A DNA stretch of 64,000 nt from Streptomyces qinzhouensis (GTDB lineage: Bacteria > Actinomycetota > Actinomycetes > Streptomycetales > Streptomycetaceae): positions 2,976,001-3,040,000 of the forward strand of contig NZ_CP042266.1 in the NCBI RefSeq assembly GCF_007856155.1, read 5' to 3'. This document shows, piece after piece, positions 24,946-33,241 of this stretch. Under the pieces are notes generated by a model that ran no database searches, was not told where the DNA came from, and worked only from the letters and a program-made list of their open reading frames with translations. Made by a program: the position numbers and the translations under genes. Position 1 is the stretch's first letter, and every line of letters begins with the position of its first letter.

Positions 24946-25602
24946 GTGGCAGACGTACGCGAATACCGCATGGCGGAGCTGGCCGAGAAGGCCGGGATCA
25001 CGGTACGCACCGTGCGCTTCTACCGTGAGCGCGGACTGCTGCCGCCGCCCCGCCGGGAGGGCAGGATCGCCTGGTACGACGACCATCACCTCGCCCGGCT
25101 GCGGACGATCGCGGCCCTGCTGGAGCGCGGCCACACGCTGAACGGCATCGCCGATCTGGCGGCCGCGTTCGAGAGCGGCCGGGACGTGCGGGAGATCCTC
25201 GGTCTCGACGGGCCCACCGACCAGAGCCCCGTCCGACTCACCCCGGAGGAACTGGCCGACCACTTCGACGGACGGTTCACCCCCGAGGATCTGACCGCCG
25301 CGCTGGAGCTCGGCTATCTCGCCCCGGACGGCGAGGAGATCGTGCACCTCAGCCGGCATCTGCTGGAGGTGTCGGCGGCGCTGGTCCGGGAGGGCGTACC
25401 GCTGTCGGCCGTGCTGGCGGCGGCCCGCCGGATCCGGGTCCACACGGACGCGCTCGCCGAGCTCTTCGTCGGCATGGTCAGGGAGCATGCGGCCGATGCG
25501 ACGGAGAACACGGCCGCCGAGGTCAACAGGCTGCGCCCGCTGGCGAGGAGCGTCGTGGAAGCGGAACTGTCGATGGCACTGGACCGCGCCCTGCGCACCT
25601 GA
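24946..25602 (+). CDS. MerR-family transcriptional regulator
   Basis: 218 residues from a GTG. The N-terminal DNA-binding domain (residues 6-75) is standard MerR: YRMAELAEKAGITVRTVRFYRERGLLPPPRREGRIAWYDDHHLARL. The remaining 140 residues are helical without Cys clusters and carry a low-similarity effector domain (LTPEELADHFDGRFTPEDLTAALELGYL), so metal sensing is unlikely; an organic ligand is more plausible. It is divergent from the monooxygenase/hydrolase operon across a palindromic promoter and is the probable activator of that operon. Confidence 0.92.
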   Translation: MADVREYRMAELAEKAGITVRTVRFYRERGLLPPPRREGRIAWYDDHHLARLRTIAALLERGHTLNGIADLAAAFESGRDVREILGLDGPTDQSPVRLTPEELADHFDGRFTPEDLTAALELGYLAPDGEEIVHLSRHLLEVSAALVREGVPLSAVLAAARRIRVHTDALAELFVGMVREHAADATENTAAEVNRLRPLARSVVEAELSMALDRALRT

Positions 25603-25612
25603 CAGGGGAACC

Positions 25613-26410
25613 CTACGGCTGGAAGACGGCCGTGACCGGAGCGTGGTCGCTCCAGCGCTCCGGGTGGCTGTCGGCCCGCTCCACATACGCCTTGGCCGCG
25701 CGGGCGGCCAGCCCGGGCGTGGCGACGAGGAGGTCGATGCGCCAGCCGGTGTCGTTGTCGAAGGCCCGGCCCCGGTAGGACCACCAGCTGTAGGGCCCGT
25801 CCTGATCCGGGTGGAGGGCGCGGACCACGTCGACGTACCCCGCCTCCTCGTAGACCCGGGACAGCCACTCCCGCTCCTCGGGCAGAAAGCCCGAGCTCTT
25901 CCGGTTGGCGCGCCAGTTCTTCAGGTCGGCCTCGCGGTGGGCGATGTTCCAGTCGCCGCAGACGACGACCTCCCGGCCGTCCGCCGCCGCCCGGGCCCGC
26001 AGATCGCGCAGATATGGCAGGAACTCGTCCATGAACCGATACTTCTCGTCCTGTTTGTCCGTTCCGACCTCGCCGGACGGCAGATAGAGGCTCGCGACGG
26101 TGACACCCGGGAGGTCGGCCTCCAGATAGCGCCCGCTGCCGTCGAACTCCGCCGATCCGAAGCCGGTCCGGACGGCGTCGGGCTCCCGCCGGGTGTACAG
26201 GGAGACCCCGGCGCGCCCCTTCGCCGAGGACGGCGCGTGCGCGGTGAACCAGCCCTCCGGGTTCCGTACGCCCTCCGGAAGCTGCTCCGGTTCGGCCCGC
26301 ACCTCCTGAAGGCAGACCACGTCCGCCCCGGTCGCGGCGAGCCACTCGACGAAGCCCTTCTTGGCGGCCGCGCGGAGGCCGTTCACGTTCACGGAAGTCA
26401 CGGTCAGCAT
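25613..26410 (-). CDS. xth: Exodeoxyribonuclease III
   Basis: 265 residues. The endonuclease/exonuclease/phosphatase fold is unmistakable: VTSVNVNGLRAA at the N-terminus, VVCLQEVRAEPEQLP with the metal-binding Glu, VVVCGDWNIAHREADLKN with the catalytic Asp and Asn, WWSYRGRAFDNDTGWRIDLLVATPGL, and a C-terminal SDHAPVTAVF with the catalytic Asp-His pair. It repairs abasic sites and removes 3' blocks from damaged DNA. It converges tightly on the MerR gene (10 bases between stops). Confidence 0.95.
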   Translation of the reverse strand: MLTVTSVNVNGLRAAAKKGFVEWLAATGADVVCLQEVRAEPEQLPEGVRNPEGWFTAHAPSSAKGRAGVSLYTRREPDAVRTGFGSAEFDGSGRYLEADLPGVTVASLYLPSGEVGTDKQDEKYRFMDEFLPYLRDLRARAAADGREVVVCGDWNIAHREADLKNWRANRKSSGFLPEEREWLSRVYEEAGYVDVVRALHPDQDGPYSWWSYRGRAFDNDTGWRIDLLVATPGLAARAAKAYVERADSHPERWSDHAPVTAVFQP

Positions 26411-26504
26411 CCCGGCAGCCTAACCCGCCGCACTGACGGCCCGGCCTCTCCCCGGGCCGCCGTCCCCACCGGCCCATCCCGGCCCCGGGCCCCGGAACCG
26501 TACG

Positions 26505-27002
26505 ATGAACTGCATGAACATACGACCGGTCGGCTATGACCATCCCGACGCCGTGCGGCTGAGCGACGAGGTGCTGCTGGAGTACGTGGAGCGGTACGGC
26601 CCCGAGGACAACGGCGACGCCACCCCCCTCGACCCGTCGATGTTCGCCCCGCCGCACGGGCTGTATCTGATCGCCTACGACGAGACGGGCCGGCCCCTCG
26701 CGACCGGCGGCTGGCGCGCCCAGGACGACAATCCGGAGGGTTACGCGGACGGCGACGCCGAACTGAAGCGGATGTACGTCGTCCCGCAGGCGCGCGGCCG
26801 CGGCCTGGCCCGCCGCATCCTGGCCGTTCTGGAGGACGACGCGAAGGCGGCGGGCCGGACCCGGATGGTGCTGAGCACGGGCCCGGAACAGCCCGAGGCG
26901 ATCGCGCTCTACGCCTCGTCCGGCTATCTGCCCGCCCCCACCACTTTCGGCCACTACCGCGACCACGAAGACGTCCGCTGCCTCGCCAAGCCCCTGGCCT
27001 GA
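26505..27002 (+). CDS. GNAT-family N-acetyltransferase
   Basis: 165 residues; the ATG at 26505 is used because CGGAA lies about eight bases upstream, but the ATG at 26514 is also possible. The acetyl-CoA motif A is ELKRMYVVPQARGRGLARRILAVLE (V-P-x-A-R-G-R-G-L-A). A variable N-terminal part (VRLSDEVLLEYVERYG) is typical of small stand-alone acetyltransferases. Substrate unknown. It is divergent from xth. Confidence 0.88.
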   Translation: MNCMNIRPVGYDHPDAVRLSDEVLLEYVERYGPEDNGDATPLDPSMFAPPHGLYLIAYDETGRPLATGGWRAQDDNPEGYADGDAELKRMYVVPQARGRGLARRILAVLEDDAKAAGRTRMVLSTGPEQPEAIALYASSGYLPAPTTFGHYRDHEDVRCLAKPLA

Positions 27003-27105
27003 GCCGGCCCGCCCCGCCCCGCCGTTTTCCCCGGTCCCGGACGACCCGCCCGGCGCCGGTCCGCGGCGGGGCCCGGCCGGCCCCCTCGGGGCATGTCCCG
27101 GCCGA

Positions 27106-27405
27106 TCAGGCCGTGACCGGGCGCAGCGGTCTGCTCGGGTGCACCTCCCGCTCGACCCGCGGCAGGATCTCCGGCAGGTAGACCTCCTGGATGGCGGCGC
27201 CACCGTCATGGGCCTCCCAGTGACCGCGGCTCGCCCAGCGCTCGACCAGGACGAAACGCCCCGGCTCCTCCTCCGACTGGTACGCCTCCCAGCTCACGCA
27301 GCCGTCCTCGGCGAGACACATCGGGCGCATCCTGGTCAGCGCGTCCGCGACCGCCGGTATGTCGTCGCCCGCCCGCACCCGGACGATGACGATGAGATCG
27401 AACAC
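27106..27405 (-). CDS. Antibiotic biosynthesis monooxygenase (ABM) domain protein
   Basis: 99 residues from the GTG at 27405, which has GAGGAG about eight bases upstream. The ABM ferredoxin-like fold is indicated by FDLIVIVRVRAGD, then GCVSWEAYQSEEEPGRFVLVERWASRGHWEAHDGG. Such dimeric proteins include cofactor-free monooxygenases and heme-degrading enzymes, but many have no known activity. Longer frames upstream belong to other frames of the MerR region. It follows the MerR gene at 27534 in the same direction and might be co-transcribed with it. Confidence 0.82.
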   Translation of the reverse strand: MFDLIVIVRVRAGDDIPAVADALTRMRPMCLAEDGCVSWEAYQSEEEPGRFVLVERWASRGHWEAHDGGAAIQEVYLPEILPRVEREVHPSRPLRPVTA

Positions 27406-27533
27406 CTGTTGCTCCTCGTTTCCCGAGTTCCTGTGCTTCCGGGCCCGGACCACCACTCCCGAGCGGCCCCTGGCCCGGGCCGCCGGCTCGCATCCCCGCG
27501 GGCCGTGCCAGGGACGCGGAACACCCCTCGCGA

Positions 27534-27902
27534 TCAGGCGGCGGAGGCCCGCGAACCCGTCCGAAGGGGCCCGGCTTCCAGCAGCCCGGCAAGCGCACTG
27601 CGGCTGTCCTGAAGCCCGGCTATCCGGTCGTCGAGCCCGCGGAGCTGCTCCTCCAGCGTCCTCGCGACACAGCCGTGCAGCGCGGGCCCCGGCCCTTCCA
27701 CACACGGAAGGACCTCCCGGATGACCCGGGTGGGCAGTCCGGCACCGAGAAAGGCCCGGATATGGCCGACGACCTCGGGGGCGTCATCGGCATAGCTGCG
27801 GTGGGTGCCCACCCGCCGCGGCATCAGCAGTCCCTGCTCCTCGTAGTAGCGCAGAAGTCGCGGGCTGACCCCGGTCAACCGGGCCAGTTCGCCGATCTTC
27901 AT
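27534..27902 (-). CDS. MerR-family regulator (VLPC subfamily), facing the class IV aminotransferase gene
   Basis: 122 residues from the ATG at 27902 (MKIGELARLTGVSPRLLRYYEEQGLL), with GGGGG six bases upstream; an ATG two codons earlier lacks room for a ribosome site. The DNA-binding domain is followed by GLPTRVIREVLPC and a short dimerisation helix (LEEQLRGLDDRIAGLQDSRSALAGLL). The cysteine in VLPC is conserved with the second MerR gene at 30837. It is divergent from the aminotransferase gene, whose promoter holds a TCACA/TGTGA dyad in a 19-bp spacer. Confidence 0.9.
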   Translation of the reverse strand: MKIGELARLTGVSPRLLRYYEEQGLLMPRRVGTHRSYADDAPEVVGHIRAFLGAGLPTRVIREVLPCVEGPGPALHGCVARTLEEQLRGLDDRIAGLQDSRSALAGLLEAGPLRTGSRASAA

Positions 27903-28013
27903 GCCCATCCCCCACCCAGGTCGCCTCTTTCAGATCTTGCCGGGCTCGATCCGAAAGAAACTCCCTACCCCCATCCGTCCGGCGCCGTACCGGCGTGACG
28001 TCCACCACTCCCC

Positions 28014-28044
28014 TTGAACCTCACACCGATGTGAGGCCCTACCT
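28014..28044 (+). promoter_or_regulatory. MerR-type promoter of the class IV aminotransferase gene
   Basis: TTGAAC (28014-28019) and CTACCT (28039-28044) are separated by 19 bases, the elongated spacer of MerR-controlled promoters. Perfect dyad CCTCACA-CCGA-TGTGAGG (28019-28036) fills the spacer. The start codon at 28052 is only 8 bases from the -10 box, so the transcript is probably leaderless. Confidence 0.75.
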
Positions 28045-28051
28045 TCCCAAC

Positions 28052-28873
28052 ATGACTACCGCACCGAATAGTTCCCCGTACCTCACCCACCTCAACGGCC
28101 GTCCGGCCACGGCCTCAGAGCTGGCACCGCTCGCCTTCGCGGGCCACGCCCACTTCACCGCGATCCAGGTCCGCGACCGCCGGATCCGCGGACTCGACCT
28201 CCATCTCGACCGGCTGCGGTCGGCATCCGAGGAGCTGTACGGCCGGGCGTTGCCGGACGACCGGATCCGCGAACTGCTGCGGGCGGCCGTGGCCGGCGGT
28301 CCCGCCGATCTGTCGCTGACGGTGACGGTCTACTCCGCGGAAGGCGAGTTCACCCCCTCCGATCCCGACGCCGACCTGCACGTCCTGGTATCCACGGCCC
28401 CGCCCGCGAACGGCCCCCGCGGACCACTGAGCCTGGCCACGGTCCCGTACGAGCGCCCGCTCCCCGGCATCAAGCACGTGGGCGAGATCGCCAAGACCTA
28501 CTACCCCCGCCGGGTCGCCCCACTCGGCTTCGACGACGCCGCGTTCCTCGACAGCCGGGGCCGGTTCAGCGAAGCCTCCATCTGGAATCTGGTGTTCTGG
28601 GACGGCACGTCCGTCGTCTGGCCGGTGGCCGAGATGCTGCGCGGCACGATGATGGGCACGGTACGCAGGCAGCTCGACCACCTCGGTGTCCCCCAGACCG
28701 ACCGGGAGGTCACCCCCGCCGATCTGACGTCACTGGCCGGCGCCGCGGTCCTGAACTCCTGGACCCCCGCGGTCCCCGTCCACCGCATCGCCGCGACGCC
28801 GCTCCCGGCCGCCGTCGACTTCATCGCCCTGCTCCACCGCGCCCACCAGGCGGAACCGCCCGTCGCCCCATGA
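28052..28873 (+). CDS. Aminotransferase class IV family protein
   Basis: 273 residues from the ATG at 28052 (MTTAPNSSPYLTHLNGRPATA); this start fits the promoter just upstream. Fold type IV PLP enzyme features: LAFAGHAHFTAIQVRDRRIRGLDLHLDRL (the usual R-G-L-x-x-H-x-x-R-L), GIKHVGEIAKTYYPRR with a candidate PLP lysine, FLDSRGRFSEASIWNLVFWDG and GTMMGTVRRQLDHLG. Relatives include branched-chain aminotransferase, D-amino-acid aminotransferase and aminodeoxychorismate lyase. The activity here is not predictable; it is probably controlled by the divergent MerR protein. Confidence 0.88.
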   Translation: MTTAPNSSPYLTHLNGRPATASELAPLAFAGHAHFTAIQVRDRRIRGLDLHLDRLRSASEELYGRALPDDRIRELLRAAVAGGPADLSLTVTVYSAEGEFTPSDPDADLHVLVSTAPPANGPRGPLSLATVPYERPLPGIKHVGEIAKTYYPRRVAPLGFDDAAFLDSRGRFSEASIWNLVFWDGTSVVWPVAEMLRGTMMGTVRRQLDHLGVPQTDREVTPADLTSLAGAAVLNSWTPAVPVHRIAATPLPAAVDFIALLHRAHQAEPPVAP

Positions 28874-28961
28874 CACCGGCGCCGGCGCCCGGCAGGCGGA
28901 ACCACACCCTCCCCTTCCGCCCACGACGCCATTGTCAGTGGCCCGTTGCATCATCGTTCGT

Positions 28962-29831
28962 ATGGCACAGGGAACCCCCGAAACAATGCGCACCCTCGCC
29001 CTCCGGCATCTGCCCGCAGACGACGCGGAGCGGTGGCTCGGGCTGCTGCGCCCCGCCGTGCGGCTGCTCACGGCGGGGGACAAGGATCCGGTGGCCGCCC
29101 GGCTCGGCGGGATACCGGCACTGCCCGCGGAGTGGGACTGGCCGGTCTGGGAGGGCCACGGCCCGCTGTCGTTCGTCGCCTCGGTCGACTGCGCCGCGCT
29201 GCCGTCCGGGGTGCTGGACATCGAGGCCCCGACGGACGGCACGCTCCTCTTCTTCTACTTCGACGGGCAGTTCGACGACGGCCGGTCCGCCGTACTGGTC
29301 GAGGACCCCGCCACCCGGCCGGGCGCCCGCGTTCTCCATGTACCCGCCGCGGCGGCGACCGTGCCCCGCGCCACCCCGGCCGGTCTCACCCCCTTCCCCG
29401 AGGTGTCGCTCACGGCCCTGCCGACGATGACGGCTGCCGAGCCCTGGCACCCCTCCGTCCGGGAGGTCTTCGCGCCCGGTGCGCCGACGGGCCAGTACGA
29501 GCATCCGGTGTGCGGCGACGATTTCGGCGAGGCCCTGTGGGACACCGAGGAGGAAGAGGGCCCCAGCCATCGCGTCGGAGGCCACGCCCATTCCATCCAG
29601 AACCCGGTGGAGTACGAGGTGGCCCGAGCCGCCCTGGGCGCGGACACCGATGGGTACGACGACCGGATCCACGCCGACGCACGGAACTGGGTGCTGCTGG
29701 CCCAGTTCGACTCCGACGACGACTCCGACATGATGTGGGGCGACGCCGGGATCCTCTACTGGCTGATCCGGCGCGAGGACCTGGCCGCGCTGCGCTTCGA
29801 CCGGGCGGAGTTCAACTGGCAGTGCTCGTGA
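28962..29831 (+). CDS. YwqG-like DUF1963 protein
   Basis: 289 residues from the ATG at 28962 (MAQGTPETMRTLALRHL). DUF1963 pattern: ARLGGIPALPAEWDWPVWEGHGPLSFVASVDCAAL, TLLFFYFDGQFDDG, HRVGGHAHSIQNPVEYEVA, and the C-terminal WVLLAQFDSDDDSDMMWGDAGILYWLIRREDLAA. Members are soluble cytoplasmic proteins of unknown function. The gene end overlaps the convergent polysaccharide deacetylase gene by 20 bases. Confidence 0.88.
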   Translation: MAQGTPETMRTLALRHLPADDAERWLGLLRPAVRLLTAGDKDPVAARLGGIPALPAEWDWPVWEGHGPLSFVASVDCAALPSGVLDIEAPTDGTLLFFYFDGQFDDGRSAVLVEDPATRPGARVLHVPAAAATVPRATPAGLTPFPEVSLTALPTMTAAEPWHPSVREVFAPGAPTGQYEHPVCGDDFGEALWDTEEEEGPSHRVGGHAHSIQNPVEYEVARAALGADTDGYDDRIHADARNWVLLAQFDSDDDSDMMWGDAGILYWLIRREDLAALRFDRAEFNWQCS

Positions 29832-30735
29832 CCTCCGCGCCCGGCACGGCGGCGGCCGGCGCCGTCCGCGCGTAGTGTTCCGCGATCTCGTCGCTGGTGG
29901 TCAGCCAGACACCGGGGTGCCGGGCGACATACTCCAGGGCCTCGTCCAGATAGCGGCTGCGGAAGGGCTGTCCGACGACGAAGGGGTGCAGGGCCAGCGC
30001 CATCACCCGGCCGCTGTCGGCGGTGGAGTCGGCGTGGAGCCGGTCCAGCTGGTCCTTCACGACCCGGACGAAGTCGGGACCCGTCATGCCCTTGCCGACG
30101 AACAGGCCGATGTCGTTCAGCTCCACCGAGTACGGCACGCTGAGCATGCCCGGCACGTTCAAGCGGTACGGCTGGTCGTCGTTGGTCCAGTCGAGGACGT
30201 ACGAGAGACCCAGTTCGGCCAGGAGTTCCGGAGTGCGGAAGGTCTGGGTGAGCGCGGGCCCCATCCAGCCGCGCGGCCGTCGGCCGGTGGTCCGCTCGAT
30301 GGATCCGACGATCGAAGCCAGCATGCGCCGCTCCTCGCCGGCGGTCATATCGGAGTGAAAGGTGGAGTTGTCCCTGCCGTGGGCAAGCCACGCCCAGTCC
30401 CGGGCCCGTCCGGCCTCGACGATCTGCGGATAGCGCTCGCCGGCCGCGGAGTTGAGCAGTGCACTGGCCCGGATGCCGTGGCGGTCGAGGCTTTCGATCA
30501 CCCGCCAGATGCCCACCCGGGGCCCGTAGTCCCGCCATCCGTAGTTCAGGGGGTCGGGCACCAGTCCGGCCGTCCCCGGGAAGGTGCTGGTCGACGGCGC
30601 GTCGAGCCGGTAGTGCTCGATGTTCAGCCCCACATAGAAGGCCACCCGGGCACCACCGGGCCAGCGCAGCGGCGGCCGCTCGGTGACGGGGCTGTAGTCG
30701 TAGAGCTTCTGATCCAATATCACTGCACACCTCAT
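29812..30735 (-). CDS. Polysaccharide deacetylase family protein (PuuE-like)
   Basis: 307 residues from the ATG at 30735. NodB-homology features in the PuuE/allantoinase-like branch: FYVGLNIEHYRLD, YGPRVGIWRVIESLDRHGIRASALLNSAAGERYP, WLAHGRDNSTFHSDMT, MGPALTQTFRTPELLAELGLSYVLDWTNDDQP and ALHPFVVGQPFR. It has no signal peptide, so a cytosolic amidohydrolase role on a small compound fits better than cell-wall deacetylation. Its promoter carries the same TCACA/TGTGA dyad as the aminotransferase gene, and a MerR gene is divergent. Confidence 0.88.
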   Translation of the reverse strand: MRCAVILDQKLYDYSPVTERPPLRWPGGARVAFYVGLNIEHYRLDAPSTSTFPGTAGLVPDPLNYGWRDYGPRVGIWRVIESLDRHGIRASALLNSAAGERYPQIVEAGRARDWAWLAHGRDNSTFHSDMTAGEERRMLASIVGSIERTTGRRPRGWMGPALTQTFRTPELLAELGLSYVLDWTNDDQPYRLNVPGMLSVPYSVELNDIGLFVGKGMTGPDFVRVVKDQLDRLHADSTADSGRVMALALHPFVVGQPFRSRYLDEALEYVARHPGVWLTTSDEIAEHYARTAPAAAVPGAEVTSTAS

Positions 30736-30780
30736 ACCGGTCCTGGCCCTCCCGGGCCGTGGAATCCTGCGGGTGTCCAG

Positions 30781-30811
30781 ACTCGAACCCTCACATCAAT
30801 GTGAGGGTCAA
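30781..30811 (-). promoter_or_regulatory. MerR-type promoter of the deacetylase gene
   Basis: Reading leftward, TTGACC (30811-30806) and TCGAGT (30786-30781) are 19 bases apart. The spacer holds a perfect dyad CCCTCACAT-CA-ATGTGAGGG (30788-30807), sharing the CTCACA/TGTGAG half-sites with the operator at 28019-28036. Confidence 0.75.
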
Positions 30812-30836
30812 CCCACCCCGGAATGAGGTGGATCAC

Positions 30837-31307
30837 ATGCGGATCGGAGAGCTGTCGCGGCGTACGGGCACCTCGCCCAGGCTGCTGCGCTACTACGAGG
30901 AGCAGGGGCTGATCGCCGCCGCCCGCTCCCCCAACGGCTACCGCGACTACGAGGACGGCACGGTGGACCGGGTGCTCCAGATCCGCGGCCTTCTCGACGC
31001 CGGACTGCCGACCCGCATCATCCGCCGCGTCCTGCCCTGTCTGGGCACACCCCGGACGATCTACTTCCCGGACCCGACACCGGAGATGCTGTCCACGCTG
31101 GAGCGGGAACGCGACCGTATGACGGAGCGGATCGCCGTACTGAGCCGCAACCGGGATGCCATCGCCGGCTATCTGGCCACCGTCCGCCGCAACGACGCCA
31201 CAACGGCACCGCGGCCACGGGCCGCGGCGGCTACACCGGCAGAGCCCCCGGAGGATGCCCGTACCGGCGACCGTACGAGGTCAGAGCGAGGACGCCGGAA
31301 CCGGTGA
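30837..31307 (+). CDS. MerR-family regulator (VLPC subfamily), facing the deacetylase gene
   Basis: 156 residues from the ATG at 30837 with GAGGTG six bases upstream. The HTH MRIGELSRRTGTSPRLLRYYEEQGLIAAARSP is followed by LLDAGLPTRIIRRVLPC, which is nearly identical to GLPTRVIREVLPC in the MerR gene at 27534, and a helical tail (ERERDRMTERIAVLSRNRDAIAGYL). A divergent enzyme gene and a matching operator mark it as its local activator. Its 3' end overlaps the convergent HEAT-like gene by 77 bases. Confidence 0.9.
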   Translation: MRIGELSRRTGTSPRLLRYYEEQGLIAAARSPNGYRDYEDGTVDRVLQIRGLLDAGLPTRIIRRVLPCLGTPRTIYFPDPTPEMLSTLERERDRMTERIAVLSRNRDAIAGYLATVRRNDATTAPRPRAAAATPAEPPEDARTGDRTRSERGRRNR

Positions 31308-32325
31308 CCGCCGTCCCGGGCCCCAGCGCGGCGGGGTCGACCGAGAGCCGGGCGGCGACGGCCGTGGCACTGCACGGCTCCCCGGACAACTCCGCCCGGC
31401 CCACGCGCTCGTGCGCGGGTAGGTATCCGTACTCGGCGCGGTGCGCGGGCCCCTTGTCGCCACCCCGCTCGGCATCGAAGACGTCGTAATAGCGGACGAC
31501 TTCCGGACCCTCGGCAATGCACCACGCGGTCCAGGCGCCGCCGCAGCTCGCGCCGTACCACTGCGCGGCCCCGAACCGTCCACCGAGGGCCGAGCACCGT
31601 GCGGGGACGATCCTCCGCACCGTACCGCCGGCACAGCCCCCGCCCCGCCGGACGAGCCGCAGATCCTCGGAGGAGTGGCCGAACACCAGCGTCCAGCCGT
31701 CCAGGCCCGGGCTGACGAAGACCCGGGAATGCGAGGCACGCTCGGCACCGCGCCCCCGGATGTGCCGGTCGCGGCACCAGGCCGCCGCCCCCGTGCGCAG
31801 GGTGACCGGTTCCGCCTCGGCCAGCCCGAAGGCATCGAGGACGGCCGCCTGATCGACGGTCGGCACCGCGTACCAGAAGCCGCACAGCGTGAAGGGCTCC
31901 GGCACCTCCGTCCGCTGCTTGACGCGTCTCAGCCGCCGCACCGCGGCCAGATCCGCCGGATCCAGCATCCCGGGCCCCCCGATCTCGGCCAGCGCCGCCA
32001 GCGCCCCGGCCCGCACCCACGGCCCCGCCGCGGGCGCCCGGCGCACCCGGTTCAGTACGGGCGCGGCCCCGCGCCCGATCCCCTGGAACGCGAGCACGGC
32101 CCGCTGCCGTACCCCGGGATCGGCGTCTCCCAGCAGCCCCGCCACCCGCTCGCAGTACGCGACGGCCCCCGCGCCCCGCTGCTCGAACTCCACGAGCGCG
32201 TTCTCCCGCACCCGGGGGTCGGGATGCCCGAGCAACCGCGCACAGTCCTCCAAGTCCCCACAGGCCAACCGCGCGAGCGCCCCGCCGAGGGTCTCCCACC
32301 CTGTGCCGCCCCGTCCCCTCTCCAT
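31231..32325 (-). CDS. HEAT-repeat-like protein of unknown function
   Basis: 364 residues from the ATG at 32325 (MERGRGGTGWETLGGALARLACGDLEDCARL). The first 130 residues are alpha-helical HEAT-like repeats (LLGHPDPRVRENALVEF, LLGDADPGVRQRAVLAFQ, VRAGALAALAEIGGPGML). The C-terminal part has FTLCGFWYAVPTVDQAAVLDAFGL, GWTLVFGHSSEDL and VVRYYDVFDAERGGDKGPAHRAEYGYLPAHE, which I recognise only as a recurring actinobacterial hypothetical. There is no signal peptide or membrane helix. It overlaps the MerR gene at its 3' end. Confidence 0.75.
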   Translation of the reverse strand: MERGRGGTGWETLGGALARLACGDLEDCARLLGHPDPRVRENALVEFEQRGAGAVAYCERVAGLLGDADPGVRQRAVLAFQGIGRGAAPVLNRVRRAPAAGPWVRAGALAALAEIGGPGMLDPADLAAVRRLRRVKQRTEVPEPFTLCGFWYAVPTVDQAAVLDAFGLAEAEPVTLRTGAAAWCRDRHIRGRGAERASHSRVFVSPGLDGWTLVFGHSSEDLRLVRRGGGCAGGTVRRIVPARCSALGGRFGAAQWYGASCGGAWTAWCIAEGPEVVRYYDVFDAERGGDKGPAHRAEYGYLPAHERVGRAELSGEPCSATAVAARLSVDPAALGPGTAVTGSGVLALTSYGRRYGHPPGALPV

Positions 32326-32410
32326 GCCGCGCACCCTAACGGCCCCCACTGACAACACGGCATCCCCAAGCCCGGATCTCCGGTGTCCCGGTGGGCTGTA
32401 TGGTGACCCG

Positions 32411-33073
32411 GTGGTGGGTACAGCGGTCGACGACGAGGGTGCGAAGGGCCGGCGAATCCGTGGTCTGGACGCCGGGGAGCGGCGGACCAGGCGCCGCGAG
32501 GATCTGCTGGACGCGGCCTTGGACCTGTTCTCCGCGCAGGGCTACCAGGACACGTCGATCGAACAGATCTGCAAGCACGCCTATGTCGGGACCAAGAGCT
32601 TCTACGAGGTCTTCACCGGCAAGGAGGCACTGTATCTGGCGCTGCTCGACCGGATCGTCGCGGATGTGATGGGCCGACTGGCATCGGCGCTCGACTCCTT
32701 CGACGAGGACCGGGACGAGCGGGAGTCCGCGCGGTCGCTCATCCGGCTCTTCGCGGATGCCTTCGTGGACGATGTGCGGGTGGCCCGGGTGACGTTCGGC
32801 GAGGGCCGTGCGGTGACACCGCGGGCCGAGGCGCACCGCCGGAGCAACCGCCGGATGGCGGCCTCGTTCGTCGAGGAGGCCTGGCGACGGCTCGGCGTGG
32901 CGACGGGTCCGCATACGCGTGCGGTGGCCATGGGGCTGATCGGCGGCCTCTTCGACATCATCGCCGACTGGCTGCTGGACGCGGACACCGCGCGGTCCGC
33001 CGACCGCGGGTCTCTCCAGGACGGCCTCGACCGCTTCTACACCGTGGTCAGTTCCGGAATCATCTCCTCCTGA
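32411..33073 (+). CDS. TetR/AcrR-family transcriptional regulator
   Basis: 220 residues from the GTG at 32411; the frame is open far upstream, but that part is antisense to the HEAT-like gene. HTH region: RRTRRREDLLDAALDLFSAQGYQDTSIEQICKHAYVGTKSFYEVFTGKEALYLALL. A C-terminal ligand domain (VTFGEGRAVTPRAEAHRRSNRRMAASFVEEAWRRLGV, AMGLIGGLFDIIADWLLD) follows. No obvious partner operon; the lipase gene follows in the same direction 169 bases later. Confidence 0.88.
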   Translation: MVGTAVDDEGAKGRRIRGLDAGERRTRRREDLLDAALDLFSAQGYQDTSIEQICKHAYVGTKSFYEVFTGKEALYLALLDRIVADVMGRLASALDSFDEDRDERESARSLIRLFADAFVDDVRVARVTFGEGRAVTPRAEAHRRSNRRMAASFVEEAWRRLGVATGPHTRAVAMGLIGGLFDIIADWLLDADTARSADRGSLQDGLDRFYTVVSSGIISS

Positions 33074-33241
33074 AACCCTCCTTCCCGAAACACCCTCGCT
33101 CCACCCTCGACGGATCACCGCGCGGCGCGCCTCCGCGGCATGGGCCTGACCCGTCCGAGCCTTTTTCGAAACGATGCCTTGTTCCCAACAAGAGCCCGTG
33201 CTCTACTTCCGGGTAACCCTCCACGAACAGGGAGTTGCCCC

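Noticed and set aside
32399..32411. ATG at 32399 as TetR start
   Set aside because: It is out of frame with the TetR coding sequence; GTG 32411 is in frame.
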